A stretch of DNA of 64,000 nucleotides from Cladocopium goreaui (GCA_947184155.2 CAMXCT020001380.1:509201-573200), one strand, 5' to 3'; shown: positions 1-13,300, numbered from the stretch's first letter. Program-made: numbers and translations. Notes: generated from the letters alone by a model not told the origin.

Positions 1-239
1 TGGATATTGCTTGGTATCACTTTCCTACCTGTTTGGGGTGTTGCTATAGATGAAGAATCTAGCTTGGATCCCAAGGAAGGCTGAGGATCTATCAGTCAAC
101 GGATGAAAATAAGGGTGCCTCTGACGTACGCACCAACCTGGGGCTGGAATTCACTCGATTTCATCTTAGTTAGCAAGTTTACCATTGGGGATGTTCTTCA
201 TCTAGCTCGTGATCGATCCGTGAGATATTGATCAAAGTT

Positions 240-415
240 TTGCAGTTTGACCCCTACCTCTTGGGCACCATGCACTTTGAAGCTTCAAAGTGCCGACAGC
301 TGAGACAACGCCCTGGAAATGACTGCTTAATGGACTGGCCTGCGCACGAGCAGATGTATCAAAGGGCTGCAGGCTGGCTTCAAACATGGCTCCTTAGCGA
401 CTCCGCGGGAGACAA
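240..415 (+). CDS. Possible coding exon, strand unresolved
   Basis: Both strands are open and exon-like here. On the plus strand an AG acceptor (ttttgcag, ending near 247) is followed by an open frame containing DCLMDWPAHEQMYQRAAGW and ending at a GACAAG|GTTAGG donor near 415. On the minus strand a frame beginning AMFEASLQPFDTSARAQASP is also open and ends at AGAG|GTAGGG. I recognise neither product. The minus reading would continue the J-domain gene; the plus reading would imply a convergent gene. Position 1-240 shows nothing I can assign. Confidence 0.3.
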
Positions 416-821
416 GGTTAGGTTAAGCGCTGAACGACCCAATTCTGGGTGTATCACTTTGAACCCGTGACTCGTAAGTCACTAGTCACCAGTGAAGCAT
501 TAGGCCTGAATGATTTCCAAGACTGTTCGGATAATGCCCCATCTTTCCACCTCATACGGTGTCGTATTTCCTCATCACTGGATTGAAGAGACCATCCAAA
601 GGGAACTATGGTTTTTAAATGTTGATATTATTACCATCCAAATCAAGGCGTATATGTATATATAATAATTATATATATATATAATATTATAATATGTCAT
701 TGTATGTCTAAAAGTATCCACACCAAACCAATTGAACAAGAACAAGATAAGGTTTCAAGATCTCCACATGACCAGCCATTTGTTATGTCCAGTTGTCGCA
801 TCCGAGGCTCTCAGAACTTGA

Positions 822-2119
822 AATCTCAACGGCTCTCGGAGCAAGGAGTCACGCAGCGAGGTCAGCTCAGCTGTCTGCTCGTTGCCTCAGGAAAAACCAA
901 CGGCCAAAAAATGGTCCCCCGAGGCCCCCGAGGAACTGAGACCAGGAGCAATACAGTACAATGCAATCAATGGATTTGTTTAAGGGAAAAATTACAGGAC
1001 ACCCCCATATTCCATAGGAGAAACAATGTAACAAGGGTTTCCGGTTAAGATTTTCCCTTAAACTTCTTAAACCAATCCATTCATACATAGGTAATACAAG
1101 TAATTTGACAAAGTATTGCTTCAATTTTCATTTCGTATTTCACAGACGTGGTCAGCTTTGGGGAATCATAGTCCTGCCTCAAACAAGTTCTGTGACCTCC
1201 AGCAGCCTGTTAGGCTGGGCGTTGCTACGACAATGCTGGGCGCTCCGTCTGAAAAACACGCTATCGGTAATAAAGTAGTTGAGCATCTGTAGCAAAATGA
1301 TCATCAATCAACTTTGATCAACTTCAATCATCAATAATCCATTTTGACAGTGGCACAGTGACAACATGTGACAAGCATGTTTTCTGCGAAATACCATGTG
1401 AAATACCATGTACTGTAAATGGCGCTTGAAGAACCATGTTGCTGCCTTGGCACTCCCGCCCTTATCTGGATGGCTTTCTTTCACCATGAGCCTGTATGCC
1501 CGTCGCAAGGCATGCTCTGAGATGTCCTCAGATGGAGTCACACTGAAGCTGTCAGTGCCTGAACCCTCCGGAAATCTAAAAATAATTTGTAAATAATCCA
1601 ATGGCCATGGAAAATGGATGAACATGGTCCATTCAGTTCCGTGATTTGACTAGATTCTGATATAGATTGACTTGTCAAAAATGGTGATTTTCCATAGCAA
1701 ATCGTGTCATTGGCACAGGATCAACACGCTTCAAACATGCCACCCGTACCCATCCCGTAAGAGGTCACAAGGCAAAGATGCTTTGGCGATGCTGCCCACA
1801 GCAACACAGCATCACCACGTTCAAAAGATATGGATCCCCAAAATGGTTTGTTTACAATGGAACATCCTACTAAAATGGATGGTTTGGGGGTACCGTCAAA
1901 CCTTCATATGCATTCTGTTGCATTATAAGATTCTAATGAAGACTCTTCAAACCGCCTATCATGCAATATTTGGCCATATCATGCCATATCTAACCATGTT
2001 TGGCGCTATGGCTGCTAGGCAAGAAGTAGATGCCAGGGGTCTCCCGAGCAGTTCAGAAATCCTTCGCGAGAGGAAGCCGTGGACGCAACAAGAGAGGCCA
2101 AGAACAGCCACGGCAGCAT
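822..2119 (-). CDS. ER/secreted J-domain (DnaJ-like) protein, partial model
   Basis: A multi-exon gene read on the minus strand. The ATG at 2119 opens a hydrophobic leader, MLPWLFLASLVASTAS, that looks like a signal peptide, followed by SREGFLNCSGDPWHLLL, which resembles the start of a J domain. The next exon (about 1435-1575, acceptor TTTTTAG, donor ATG|GTTCTT) carries helix II and the HPD loop: ALRRAYRLMVKESHPDKGG. Further likely exons begin at 1248 (GAPSIVVATPSLTGCW in one frame) and 885 (NEQTAELTSLRDSLL, helical). J proteins use the HPD motif to stimulate Hsp70 ATPase; with a leader this one would act in the ER or another secretory compartment, presumably on a BiP-type Hsp70. The exact donor of exon 1 is unclear (no clean GT; a GC or GA donor is needed), and the 3' end is not defined. 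Confidence 0.6.
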
Positions 2120-2828
2120 TGGAAGATGCGGGGGAAGCGAAGGGCAAATGTGGTGTGCACCCAGTGCCACAACTACCATTAGAAACTGATCCTGGGATAT
2201 TGTGGGAACTTCATACTTTGGTTTGTATCCCTATATGCATCCTATCACATTTCCACATCCACATGTCACACGAATACATTTCCTGCTACTAGTAGTGGCT
2301 GCCGTCTGCCTTCTTGTTGGATCATCAATATTCACCGAGAAAGCGAGTGGAATCTCTACGTCTTGGAAGTTGCAGAATCTGAGAGTTGAAAGCTATCGCT
2401 GGCAGGTCTGTCTTGTCAAGGAATGGCATGAGAATAGCATGATATAGTATAACAGTATAAGATAGCATAAGTATGTATGAGTCTTAATTCACCATGACGG
2501 TGCTTGGCTGCTGCCCAAATATTCATGGCTTCAATGACTGTCAGAGCCACAAGATGCTACCGGCATCATGGCAGCACATCAATATCCATGAATATTTGAC
2601 CCTGGTGATCCCTGGTGCAGCGGCAAACTCATCGACTTGTCACATCCAACAGACCGAAGGACCTGCCTCACGCCACCTCAAGGACCAATCATAGAGCCCG
2701 GAGTGGGGCAAGGCCACAGGGATGATCACCTGGCAGTGCTGGAACCAAACCAGGGCCATCTCTCCAGCCATCCAGATCCAAATCTTCAGCACTTCAGCCC
2801 CTTTTTGTTCGGTCGCTGGATGGGATGT

Positions 2829-5800
2829 TCATCCCCTGAGCGCCGCATCTAAACAGGCGCGCCAAATGGTGGGAGGTCCACCCTGCCAGCCCAGGACACA
2901 GGCGCCTTGCTCACAGTATTCCCCAAAGATCACCCGCGCCTTTCCAGGCCCCAGGCGTTTCACCATGAAGTCCAGCCGCATGGAGGGCACCGGTTGATGC
3001 TCGGCAGACAGCAGCCAGGCTAGGAGTAGCTGCGAAACTTTGATGGCCTTCTCTTTGGCCATTGCCCAGGCCACTGCATCTCCTACCGTTTGACATAGGG
3101 AGGTAGGGAGGTAGCTGAAAATGAGGAAACAAGACCCAAAGTCCCCCCCCCCAAAATGTAATGTTCATATGGATTGATATACTTTGATGGGGGAACATGA
3201 TAATCAATCATTGGATTTTGGAGTATATCATTTTCAGATAAGTCCACAGGATGTTTTCGATGAAGGTCTAAGGGCAGTTGGGGAAAACTTATGAAACCCT
3301 CCAACTTGTAGGGAATGTTGAAAAACATAAGGGCGCAGTTTATGAGGATTTCGTGATTTTCAAGAAAATGGAAGGCAAAACGCACAGCCCTCCCTTCTCT
3401 TCTTCATGGGACAATCCATATTCAAAAGCCTTTTCAAAAGCGGAATCCCGGACGCACGGCTCCTTCCCATCGGCTCAAGACCTTCTCTTCCGAGAGCTTG
3501 GAAAAGCTGGCACGGGAGACACCCACCGACTTGGTATCATCTGAGGGGCCCCAAGCGTTGCATTGGATCATCTTGGGTTCGATAGGGGCTTCACCAGGCC
3601 AGTCAGCCTCGGGCAAAAAGTAGAGTCGCATCTCAAAATCGAAGTCCACCCACTCCTGGAAAGAAACATGAGGAAGTGAGAAATTGTGAGAACCTGAGGA
3701 AGTTGTTGAAAAATGTCGAAAGGAACAACAGTTTAGGTCAACTGATTTCCAGCATTATGTGAAATTACATCTCTATTCGCTGATGCTGCCGCCACCACCA
3801 CCAGGAGGAGGAGGACAAACTCCTACTCCTACTCCTACTATTACTACTCCTAGTGCCAAAAGACGACCACGACCACCACCAACAATCATGACAACAATAA
3901 TTTGACATAATTTGTCTGATTATATCTGATTATACTGCCTTTTTTTTTAAAAAAAAAAGTTAACTAGTTGGATTTTTCCAACATTTAGCGAAAAGTGATC
4001 AAACAAGTGCCCCTCCTGAACGATGCAGTACGTGGCCAAACAGCCCGGCTGATTCATGAGCTCCTTCAGCCTCGCCTGAAGATGACTCAGGCTGTTGAAG
4101 GTGACCACGAAACGATTCTCCCAGGACCAGCCCAGCTTCACCACACCCTGGACGTCGAGTCGGATGGAACTTTCTGACGGTATCCAACAAAAATTACGGA
4201 TTTCAGGGACAACGATTCTGTTTTTTTTTGGGAGAAATGGTGAGTTTACCAAGGTTTACCTGTGGATCGAATGGGATCTAACCAACGAAAAAAATGGGAT
4301 TTGACCACCGAAAATATATGGGGAGTTCACCCACCTATAGGGGATAATGGTGATGATGGGGTTTCACTACCGTTATGGCGATGATTGGGATATATAAGCC
4401 AGCGATACCCAGGGGATTTATGATGCGAAAGAAGGCTACTGTTGAGTTCTGATCCGTAGTCAAACAAATGGGGGCCCCAAACAATGCCACAAATCAGCAG
4501 CAACCGGTATTCACCAGCTTCTTGTTGAGCTTTGCGTTAAGGCAACCTGATGTTCAGTCATTCTTCACCATGCCATGGTCTCGATCTTTGATAAGTCCAC
4601 AAAAAATAATCGAATCTTTTACTGGTTGCGGTCATTTTCATTCATTTCCATTGCAAAAAAACGTCTCCAGGATTAGTTTCTACCCAGTCGGAGCGCGCCT
4701 TTTGGATCCCATTCTGATTGACCACTGAAGGTGCTGGGGGGTCTCCCGGCTCCACAGGATATGGATTCATCCGTCGAATGTGGTGCAGCGTCCGTAGGGC
4801 GGTTTCCGCCGCCTTCGCCGCATCGATCTTCACGCTGCCCTTACTCACAAGGGTGGCGGCCGGCAGAAACGCACCTGCGGACGCCGCGATTTGGCGCTGG
4901 ATGAGGCAGACCCCAGAAGGAGTGGAGCAAAACACTGTTACTTGATGTAAAAATCCACACAACAAGCCATCGTTTACGTTTTGTTTGCCCAGAATCACCG
5001 GCAACCAGATACCTGGTGTCACTGTAAATATTGTAAATGGGGACTGAAGATCTGGCTCATTTCTGTCCAAGAATTCTATGGATGTTTCAATGCACCAGAA
5101 AGCCTGACCTGGATGCAAGGATAGAGTTGCCATCCACGACTTCGAGGTGATCAGTTCATACTGATCAGCTGGATGTGGGAAAAGGCTGCGAATGCCCAAG
5201 CCCTCGCAAGCCCTCATGGCTGCGAACATGGAATGCCGCTCAATGTAGCAAGCATAATCAGGATCACCAAAATCTTCCCACTCAGCTGGCCAAAGCATCC
5301 AGAAGGCCGCACGGCGTTGGGCCTTCAAGCCGGCCCGGATGATGTGGGCTTGTTGAGCAATCAGATGAGCATCCTTGGAGTTGGAAATAAAGACATGATG
5401 CAACTCGAAGAGAGGCATCCCTTGTTCATCTTTCAGCCCAGCATGGGCCTTGATGCCTTCCTTCACCACATGCCCCATATACTCGTCGCTGGGAGGTGAA
5501 CCATACTTGCCCCAATCCCCATCGTTGGCCTCTTGCTCATCCATCCACTTGGAATACTCTCCGCCCCAGCGCACAAAGAGCAGCGAGAGTTTGCAAGGTG
5601 GCGACTTGGCAGTTGTGACCCATCGAACCTGCAGAGGAGTGGCCAGGGCCGCTGCCGTGCCCTTCCTCGTCACGAAGGAGTACTCCGCTTTGGGCCTTAC
5701 CTTGGGCCAGGTCTCCTTGCGGTCTGGGTCCACTTTTTGCCCATCAAAGTCGTGTTCCAAGGTGCCCAGCAACCAGGCATGGGAACCAGCAAAGAGGAAT

Positions 5801-5961
5801 CCACCTGGCCCGCGGTTCTTGGGGGTGCCACAATACACCAAGGGCGCCCGCGGGTCACTGGCATCAGATTCGAAGAAGAACAGCACCTGTTGGCCTTTCT
5901 CCATCACTGTCGAGCGGCCGGGAGAATATGGCCGTTTCGTACCATTCACACCGTCAGGCAT
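2829..5961 (-). CDS. ATP-grasp-like protein, four exons, about 617 residues
   Basis: Four exons join in phase: 5961-4746 (ATG at 5961, MPDGVNGTKRPYSPGRS), 4173-3983, 3655-3463, 3082-2829 (stop TGA). Exon 1 supplies a long N-terminal region with SMFAAMRACEGLGIRS and YELITSKSWMATLSLHP. The following order of motifs matches an ATP-grasp fold: QGVVKLGWSWENRFV (nucleotide-binding lysine), ATYCIVQEGHLF (iiQE-like strand), DFEMRLYFLP, then MRLDFMVKRL and ARVIFGEYCEQGAC where ATP-grasp enzymes have their metal-binding D...E-N/Q end. ATP-grasp enzymes form acyl-phosphates to ligate carboxylates to amines or thiols; the substrate here cannot be told. The best joins use GA donors after exons 1 and 3, and either GT or GA after exon 2. 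The reading frames are strong; the family call is by motif order only. The next minus gene starts 710 bp downstream. Confidence 0.65.
3785..3860. repeat. CCACCA/CTCCTA microsatellite
   Basis: A short run of CCA-type then CTCCTA/TACTAC triplets inside the third intron region of the ATP-grasp gene. No coding signal. Confidence 0.7.
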
Positions 5962-6399
5962 GGCAGGGTTTTTGGACAAACAGGGACACAGATCTACAGC
6001 AACCGTAGAATGAATAGACAGCTGTGCATTGAATCAAAGATATCAAAGCACCACACTGGACTACAATGCGGTGAAATTGCAGACTGATTGTGGAGTGCTC
6101 ACATTGACCATCTCTCGGCCTAGTCATATGTGTGAAGCTTGAACTCAGAATGGAATTGCGCACATTCAACTCGTAAACGCCTGAGACTTGGCAAAGAGAC
6201 CGCTGAGACCTGTGCCCTTTACATCTACAGATCCATCCTAGTGCTTTCACATGCAAAAATTGCTTCCCGGAAACTGTACTGATCACATCTGATCACGGCA
6301 CAGCTGATTGTGCACCTCCTTTGGCGCTGCTTGAACGCCTTGGCTCGACTCTCCACTGAAGGTAACAGCTCAAGGTGTTGAGAGAGGTGTCCCAAAACA

Positions 6400-6470
6400 A
6401 ACACCGAAGATTCATCCAAACACCGAAGATTCATCCAAACACCGAAGATTCATCCAGATTCATCCAGATT
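6400..6470. repeat. 19-bp minisatellite
   Basis: Three tandem copies of a unit accgaagattcatccaaac, then two shortened copies (cagattcatc). It overlaps the beginning of an open minus frame (FVLGHLSQHLELLPSVESRA, about 6300-6400) that might be an exon. Confidence 0.75.
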
Positions 6471-6539
6471 CATGATTTTCCCAACATGGCCAAGAATTCT
6501 GTTATCCCATGGCTATCCCCGTGTTTCAACATCCAGGTG

Positions 6540-7010
6540 GTGTCCCTCTGAAACTAGCCTGTTGCCATCTTTTCCTCTCCCCCAGGACGCGAATGTAAGG
6601 TCTATGACCAGCACCGGAGAACTGGAAAACTCCAGCAGCACCCCAGAGACGTGTCAGCGTGGAGGCGCACGGCTCTCCACAGCTGTGGAGCTTCAGGCAA
6701 CTCTAAAAATGGTGATCTGATGGTCTGGAATGATCATGAAACATTACTTAATGGGATTTTATGGTGGTGTTATGGGATTTTATGGTGGTTTAATAGGATC
6801 TCATGAATGATCTCTGGTCTCTTTTGGAGCTTTACTTTTATTGGATCTGATGGGTTTCTGCTCATTGAACAGGTTGGAGGGGCGCACACACCTGCCATAC
6901 GGCTCTAAGTGATGTCCAACGGCAAACGCGCAGCTTGCCGGCTCAAAAGTCAAGGACAAGCTAAGGTTGAACGCTGAGAGAGGAAGGCTTGGCGAGGGTG
7001 CCATGCCAAC
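6540..7010 (-). CDS. Unresolved exon candidates
   Basis: Two stretches look coding but strand and frame stay open. At 6580-6715 the minus strand has an acceptor TTTTTAG and a frame with LWGAAGVFQFSGAGHRPYI, while the plus strand has an acceptor ctctcccccag and a frame with KVYDQHRRTGKLQQHPRD. At 6895-7000 the minus frame LTFEPASCAFAVGHHLEPYG ends at GGCAG|GTGTGT. They could be 3' exons of the cytidylyltransferase gene or a separate gene. Confidence 0.25.
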
Positions 7011-7369
7011 ACCAGTCCCTCACGCATCACTGTCATCACTGTGCTTGAAGGCTTCTTGCGGTGGAACCACAATAGGATTATAGGAATCATGGGCATATGA
7101 TTGTATATATTGCATATAATTATAATATGATACTATATATATATAATTATCTATAATTTGTATGAGAACACACAAAAAATAAACTCGATCTAGCAAGAAT
7201 CGGCTCTTGCTTTTGGAACCCAAGAGAATTTCAGGATCAAAATCCAAGCGGCCTTGGCTGAAGTCATGGATCTTCATGGATGATAATCCCCCATTAATAT
7301 TGGGTCGTATAATCCCAAACTCGTCATCAACCAACCATTCTTTTTGTTGGCCACTGCTCACTGCCAAGC

Positions 7370-10300
7370 CATCATCCACCGCCTTAGAGGCGCAGTAATT
7401 ATCAAAAAACACAGGCTCTTTGTAAAGCCGACAATGTGAAGCACATGGCCAGAGAGGCTTCGGTGCCCGAACTTCTGCGGGCAGCTGCAATGTCTGCAAG
7501 CAGCAAAAAGTGCCAAAAATTAGACAAAACAGTTGGAGAAATCTTGGCCAGAGACTCGAAATGAACTATATCCATTTTGGGCTATATCTACATGCACAGA
7601 TATGTATTCAGACGTATATTATATAATATATACGTACATATATTGTATCTATCATTTTCTTTTTCTATTCAACTCCTCCTCGTCCTCCTTTTCCTCCCTT
7701 TTTTTTAAAAATGTTTTTTTCCTGTTTTCATTGTGTAGTTGTTGTCAATGATTTTACCATACAATATAGTCTGCATTCATTGTGTAATTGTTGTGATGGA
7801 TTGTTGTGATGCCTTTCTTCTTTTGCGTGTGTGCTTATCATTGACCGGACCGTTTCTTGCTTTCACGTTTTCTTGTGCAGGCGAGCATGTCAAGATAGTC
7901 GAGAACGATATCATTAAACGGGTTTTTCAACATTTGAGGGATACATTATAGATGTGTATGGATCTAAACCCGGTAGCATTGGTTTTCCACACCACAATAG
8001 TTGTTACAGCTAGAAGTTCATCCCCCAGGCTGAGAGAAGCTCCTAAGCGACGCTGAGTGACTTGTGCCAAGGCTCACCCTCTGGTAAACAGCCACATAAC
8101 GAACTGGAAAGATCCACCATAGAAATAGTGAATTTTCCCGTGAAAAACGGGGATTTTCCATAGTTATGTTAGTTTACCAGAGGGTACACCATGTGATGCT
8201 TTAGAAGACCGGTTTCCAGCTTGGAGATCTTGAGAAGCCTCTCCGTGGCATGGCACTGTGAACGTCAAAATTGGTGCCAGGGTGCCAGCAATCACTGGGC
8301 ATCCCAGCGTTTTTTTTTTATGTACATGTCAACTTGACATCGTGTCCTACCCCGAGCAATCATCGGAAAACAGAACAACCACGAAACACCTATGGCATTG
8401 GAATCTCAACATGAATATATATATATATGATATATTATATATAATATATGCTATACATATATATATATATATGTTATATATGTCTGTTGTGCGTCTCAGC
8501 AAGGGGTGGGTCTGCTCTCCAGGGATTTCCTGGTGTTGTTGGCGTGGCTCTCTTCCTCGGATAGCGCATGGATTTTGAGGTGCTTTATCTGACAAATGCA
8601 TGTCTGTAGATATTATATTAACATACATACAGTAACATATGTGTATTCTTATAATATATATATATATATATGTAGTGCAGAACAAAAAAACAATGGAAAT
8701 AGGAAAATACCTATATATATAATATATATATACATACACACATATATCAGGGAGATAAGACATGGAAATACTCATAGAAAAATGAATGTGGTGGTATTAC
8801 TCTGTGAAACATATTTTCAGAATACATCTGCGAATCTCAAGCCTTAGGATTTTCATTGCCGAGCCGAGCGTCTGTAATCAAGTCGGATGATTCCACCATT
8901 TCGAAGATCCCGAAATCCTTCGCGACTCGGTATGGTTCCTCGTCTTCCTCGTTCTGAACCTGTCGGAACCCCCTGGAGTGCAGCAGCAAGAATCACATGG
9001 TCAACCTGAGTTTTCAAACCATCATGGTTGAATCACCAGAATATGATCTAATGATCCTATTCTATATAATGTTGTACTGTATTATATTGTATTATATCAT
9101 AGTATATCTATCATTCATGATATCATAATATATCATATAGTCTTACATAATTCGACAGACATGTCAGAAATGTGGCAGGAAACCATGCTTTGGATCAGAC
9201 TTTCATGAGGTGCCTTGCCGCCATCGTCAACTTTGCTTATTGAGCCAGAGACAACCTGCCGAGGTGTGTCTCCCATGGGCTCGTCTTCTGTAGTCCTGGT
9301 GCCTTGTTGAAAATCCCTGAAAAAACGAACAGAAGAGAGTATTTTGGGATGTGAACCTAAAGCTTCATGTTGAGATAGATATAGAATGATATATAATCTA
9401 AAAAATATGTATATATATATATGGTCCAGCGTTCCAACCTCCCTCCCCCCGCCATGGTCATGGGTCAGCCATAGTACTGTCCCCTTCCCCCCCTGTGGTG
9501 TGGTGGGGGTGTGGTATGGTATGTTGGGTATGTATGGTGTGTATGTCGGTCTGGTATGGCATGTTTGGAATGTATGGTATGTTTGGTATGTATGGTACGT
9601 ATGGTATATATGACATGAAGGGTTGGTATTGTATGGATGGTAGGTATGGTATGTAAGTCTGTTGGGTATGGTATGCTTGATATGACAGTATGTATGGCCT
9701 GTATGGTATGTATGGTTACTATGATGGGCATGGAATGTTTGCTATGTAAGGTAGGTATGGTATGTATGGCATGTACGTTTGGCATTGTATGTATGGTAGG
9801 TGTGGTAATTATGTTTCATATGTATGGTATGTGTGGTATGTGCGATAGGTGGGATAGGCAATGGTATGTATCGTCAAAGTTCGTATGGTATGTATGGTAT
9901 CATTGGAATGTATGGTAGGTACAGTATATGTTAAACACATGTAGTGTTGTGAGAGTACACAGGTAGTAAATAGGAAGTAGATGCATAGCACTTGTATGTA
10001 TGATATGACTATAGGTAGCACGTAGGACGTAGGTACTTTGAGGGAGTATGTGTGCTACGTAGGTCGTCTAAAAGGTAGCATGTACCTAGTAAATCCGAGG
10101 CTGGTAGTCAGAAATGCTGCAAAGACCTAGCAAATACGAGGCTGGACCTCAGAAATGCTGCCACTAGCTTGCAAATAGAAGGGAAGGGGGTGCTACCTGG
10201 GGACCCATACCATTGGGGGGGTAGGAACACGGAACACGAGACCATATTGTATATATATATACACATATGTTGGGATGTTCTATGATGTTCTGCTACGAGT

Positions 10301-13300
10301 AGCTATTTAAAGGCTCTTTACTTCAAACCTAAGGCTCCTCAGCCAGGTATCGCATCCCAAGTCGCCCAAGTTCCCCCATGCAGAAGCACCTTCTTGATGC
10401 AAAGAACGTCGATCAACTCCTAAATGGAAACACATGAACAAAAATCCGGCTTGACGTGAACATGCGTAGAAAATCGTAGAAATGGATGAACTGAACACAG
10501 CGACACAAACCTTCAGTTGAACGGAAGGGTTTATTCGAAAATAGGGTGCCCTCAAATCCAGTGATTTTCTCATTCAGATTGTGATTTTTATCTATTTTAC
10601 ATTATTTTGACGTAACTTGGCCATTATTGGCCATTATTGGCCATTATTGGCCATGATTAACCACTATTAACCACTATTAACCACTATTAACCACTATTAA
10701 CCACTCTTAACCATTATTAGCCATCACCAACACCATAATAGCAGCTTTTGATGTTCCCCTGATCACCGCTTCGCGATCCTTGGAGATCCTCCATGGCGCA
10801 TCCCTCAGAACGAACGACCTGGGGCCGGCGTTCGTTGCGATTTATGGATGTGAAGAATCACTCAAATATGGTATACACATGGTATAAGTATAAATGGTAA
10901 GAAAATTGCATAAATATGGTATAATATGGTATAATATGGTATAATATGGTATAATATGGTATAATAGCTGTTGATAATGTTTTATCCATCTTCAATTTCC
11001 GGTCAAATGCTGGTCCGTGCACATTTGAAGATTCTTTTCCCAGCCCTGAAAAGATCAGAGTCGAAAACTTCTCTGAAGAGTCCACTGTTTTGTCGAAAAT
11101 GCTGGGGATGATCTTTCCATGTCTTTCCCGGATTCTTCATCGATCGTAAGCGCTTCAGCTGAAACTTCTCGGTTCGTTTGCTCCAAGCAACACATTGCGG
11201 TTCTGAATGATTCGCCCCACTCGTGTTGCGAAGTCCTCGTGGCTCTTGGAGCCGAAGACTTCGTTCCTGCCGAAGATCAAGCTGTGGCAGCTGGCAGAAT
11301 CATCGTAACTGATGGGTTGGATAGGATTTTAAACAAGAATCAATGACAAAAACACCATTCCTCTTGGGGGGTGTACACACCCAAAACAATCCCTGAAAAA
11401 GGCTGGGAAGATCTGAGTATATTTGGACAGTCTGCAGCGCGTTTCGCCAAGTTGCAATGTATGATCTGAATGCACCCCCACGAGAACATGAGAGCCTCGA
11501 GCTTTGGCTTCCTGGCAGATGGCAGTGAACTGCAGAAACTGCAGGAAGTATAGACGTGCAACTTCGATCAAATTCTTATGCTTGAACATGTTGTTGCCAA
11601 GATATTGAAATGTGCTCGAAAATAAAACAATGTAGCGGCCCTTCAGCTCTTGCGTTACATGTTGAGCTGCGCTGCCTTCAAAATGCGCTGGTGGCCAGCG
11701 TGCAAGAAGTTCCACGCACCATCAACCTGTGATGTCGGGTTTTTTCGTGGAGGGAACAGCTGAGACGACAAGATCAGCCAAGGTACGTACACGACCTCCT
11801 TGCAATCCCAAGGATATTCTGAAGTGCCTGACACAAGAATGAGAATGAGATGATTTCTGGTGAAATGAGTGTTTCTGGAGAATTGAAGACTTTAATCATC
11901 AAAAATAAGAACAATATCATATTATGAGATTTTTTTTCTGGAGTAGAAGAAACACCTCTCTCAATCCTGGGCAGAACAAGATCCTGCATCCCTTATGTAC
12001 CCTTATGTCACCAAAATAACTGGTAAAATCCAAAAAATATGGATGTTCATCCCAAAAAAATATATGGTATACCCGGTATTGGCAATCTACCATGACAATG
12101 GAATTGATGACCCATTTGCAGCTGATTTACCTCTTAAAACTTGGTGTTCTACATTGCTATGTTAGATTTCAAAGGGATTTCACAGGGTTTTTGTCATTTT
12201 AATCCATATCAAAGGTCCTATCATGTCCTATCCCTCACCCTTGGCTCCCTCACGCCTTCGGCCAGCTCCACTAAGTCCAACAGCGGCGAACCACTCAGGG
12301 CTTCGTTGGGCGAGGGCAGCATGGCGGGGGGCTCCAGCAGCTTGTCGTTGAGTCCTCGATTTTCCCATGAAAAATGGTGATTTTCCATGAAATCACCGTG
12401 AAATCAGCGATGGAAAATCCAGTGGCTATCATTTCCACTAGAGCTTGGAGCATGTGGAGCGTTGCCAAGATTCTCACTGCAAACTGCCTGCACTCAATCG
12501 ATTGAAAGGCAATCACAGCGATGTTTTCGTTCCTGAAATCAGGGATTTCAGGAAGATTGGACGAAGACTCGGAAAAGTACGCATCATCTGGATCTCAAAA
12601 TCAAAATCGTGGAACAACTGTGTCATGAAAGATATGGTGTGCTTGCTTGGTCTTGGCCATCTAACAACACACTGTGGATGGTTTTTCATTAAATCAGGTG
12701 AATCAAGAGTGAGCACATGTTAAACAGCACATTTGTTTGCTGCTGTCGGAGTCAGTAATATCATAATGAACTTTGTCATTATTCGTAAACCGGTCACTCT
12801 GATGATGACATCGGTTGATGTGTCATTCTGCAAAATAGGACATGCAACATAATATAAATATTAGTAATATATTGCAATACAATATGCATGCACATGGAGA
12901 ATTAACAATAACAAAGATCATGACAACCATACGTAATACTGTGGATGGTTGCGAAATCCTGCACCACCAAAAGGATGGTTGAAACCCGAACAAAATAATG
13001 GGATAAACCATCAACTGGTGCAGGATTTCCCAACCATCCACAGTAGGAATATGTAATGGGTACCACGGGCCAAGTCGCTGCTGCTTGAGCTTCGAAAGCC
13101 AACTCTGACACACCTGCGGTGCCCCCCAAAAAAACATAGCAGCGACCAGGACCAGATGGGAATGCCATGGGAATATCATGGGAATCAAATGAGATAATTA
13201 AAAACCAACAATTGATGAGAATAAAATGGGCTTAAGACCCAGCTTGAACAGTCTTGGGGCCATCTCAAAACAAGCCGACATATCAAAACGAAATGAGGCG

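Noticed and set aside
9386-9918. Open frames with VWYVWYVWY or IHTIPTIHT peptides
   Set aside because: Translations of the GGTATG tandem repeat; the same occurs in copy 2 at 34.4-35.0 kb.
11119-11346. Plus-strand open frame of 75 codons (…CCEVLVALGAEDFVPAEDQA)
   Set aside because: It is protein-like, but the minus strand at the same place reads SHEDFATRVGRIIQNRNVLL, which fits the cytidylyltransferase chain in order and strand.
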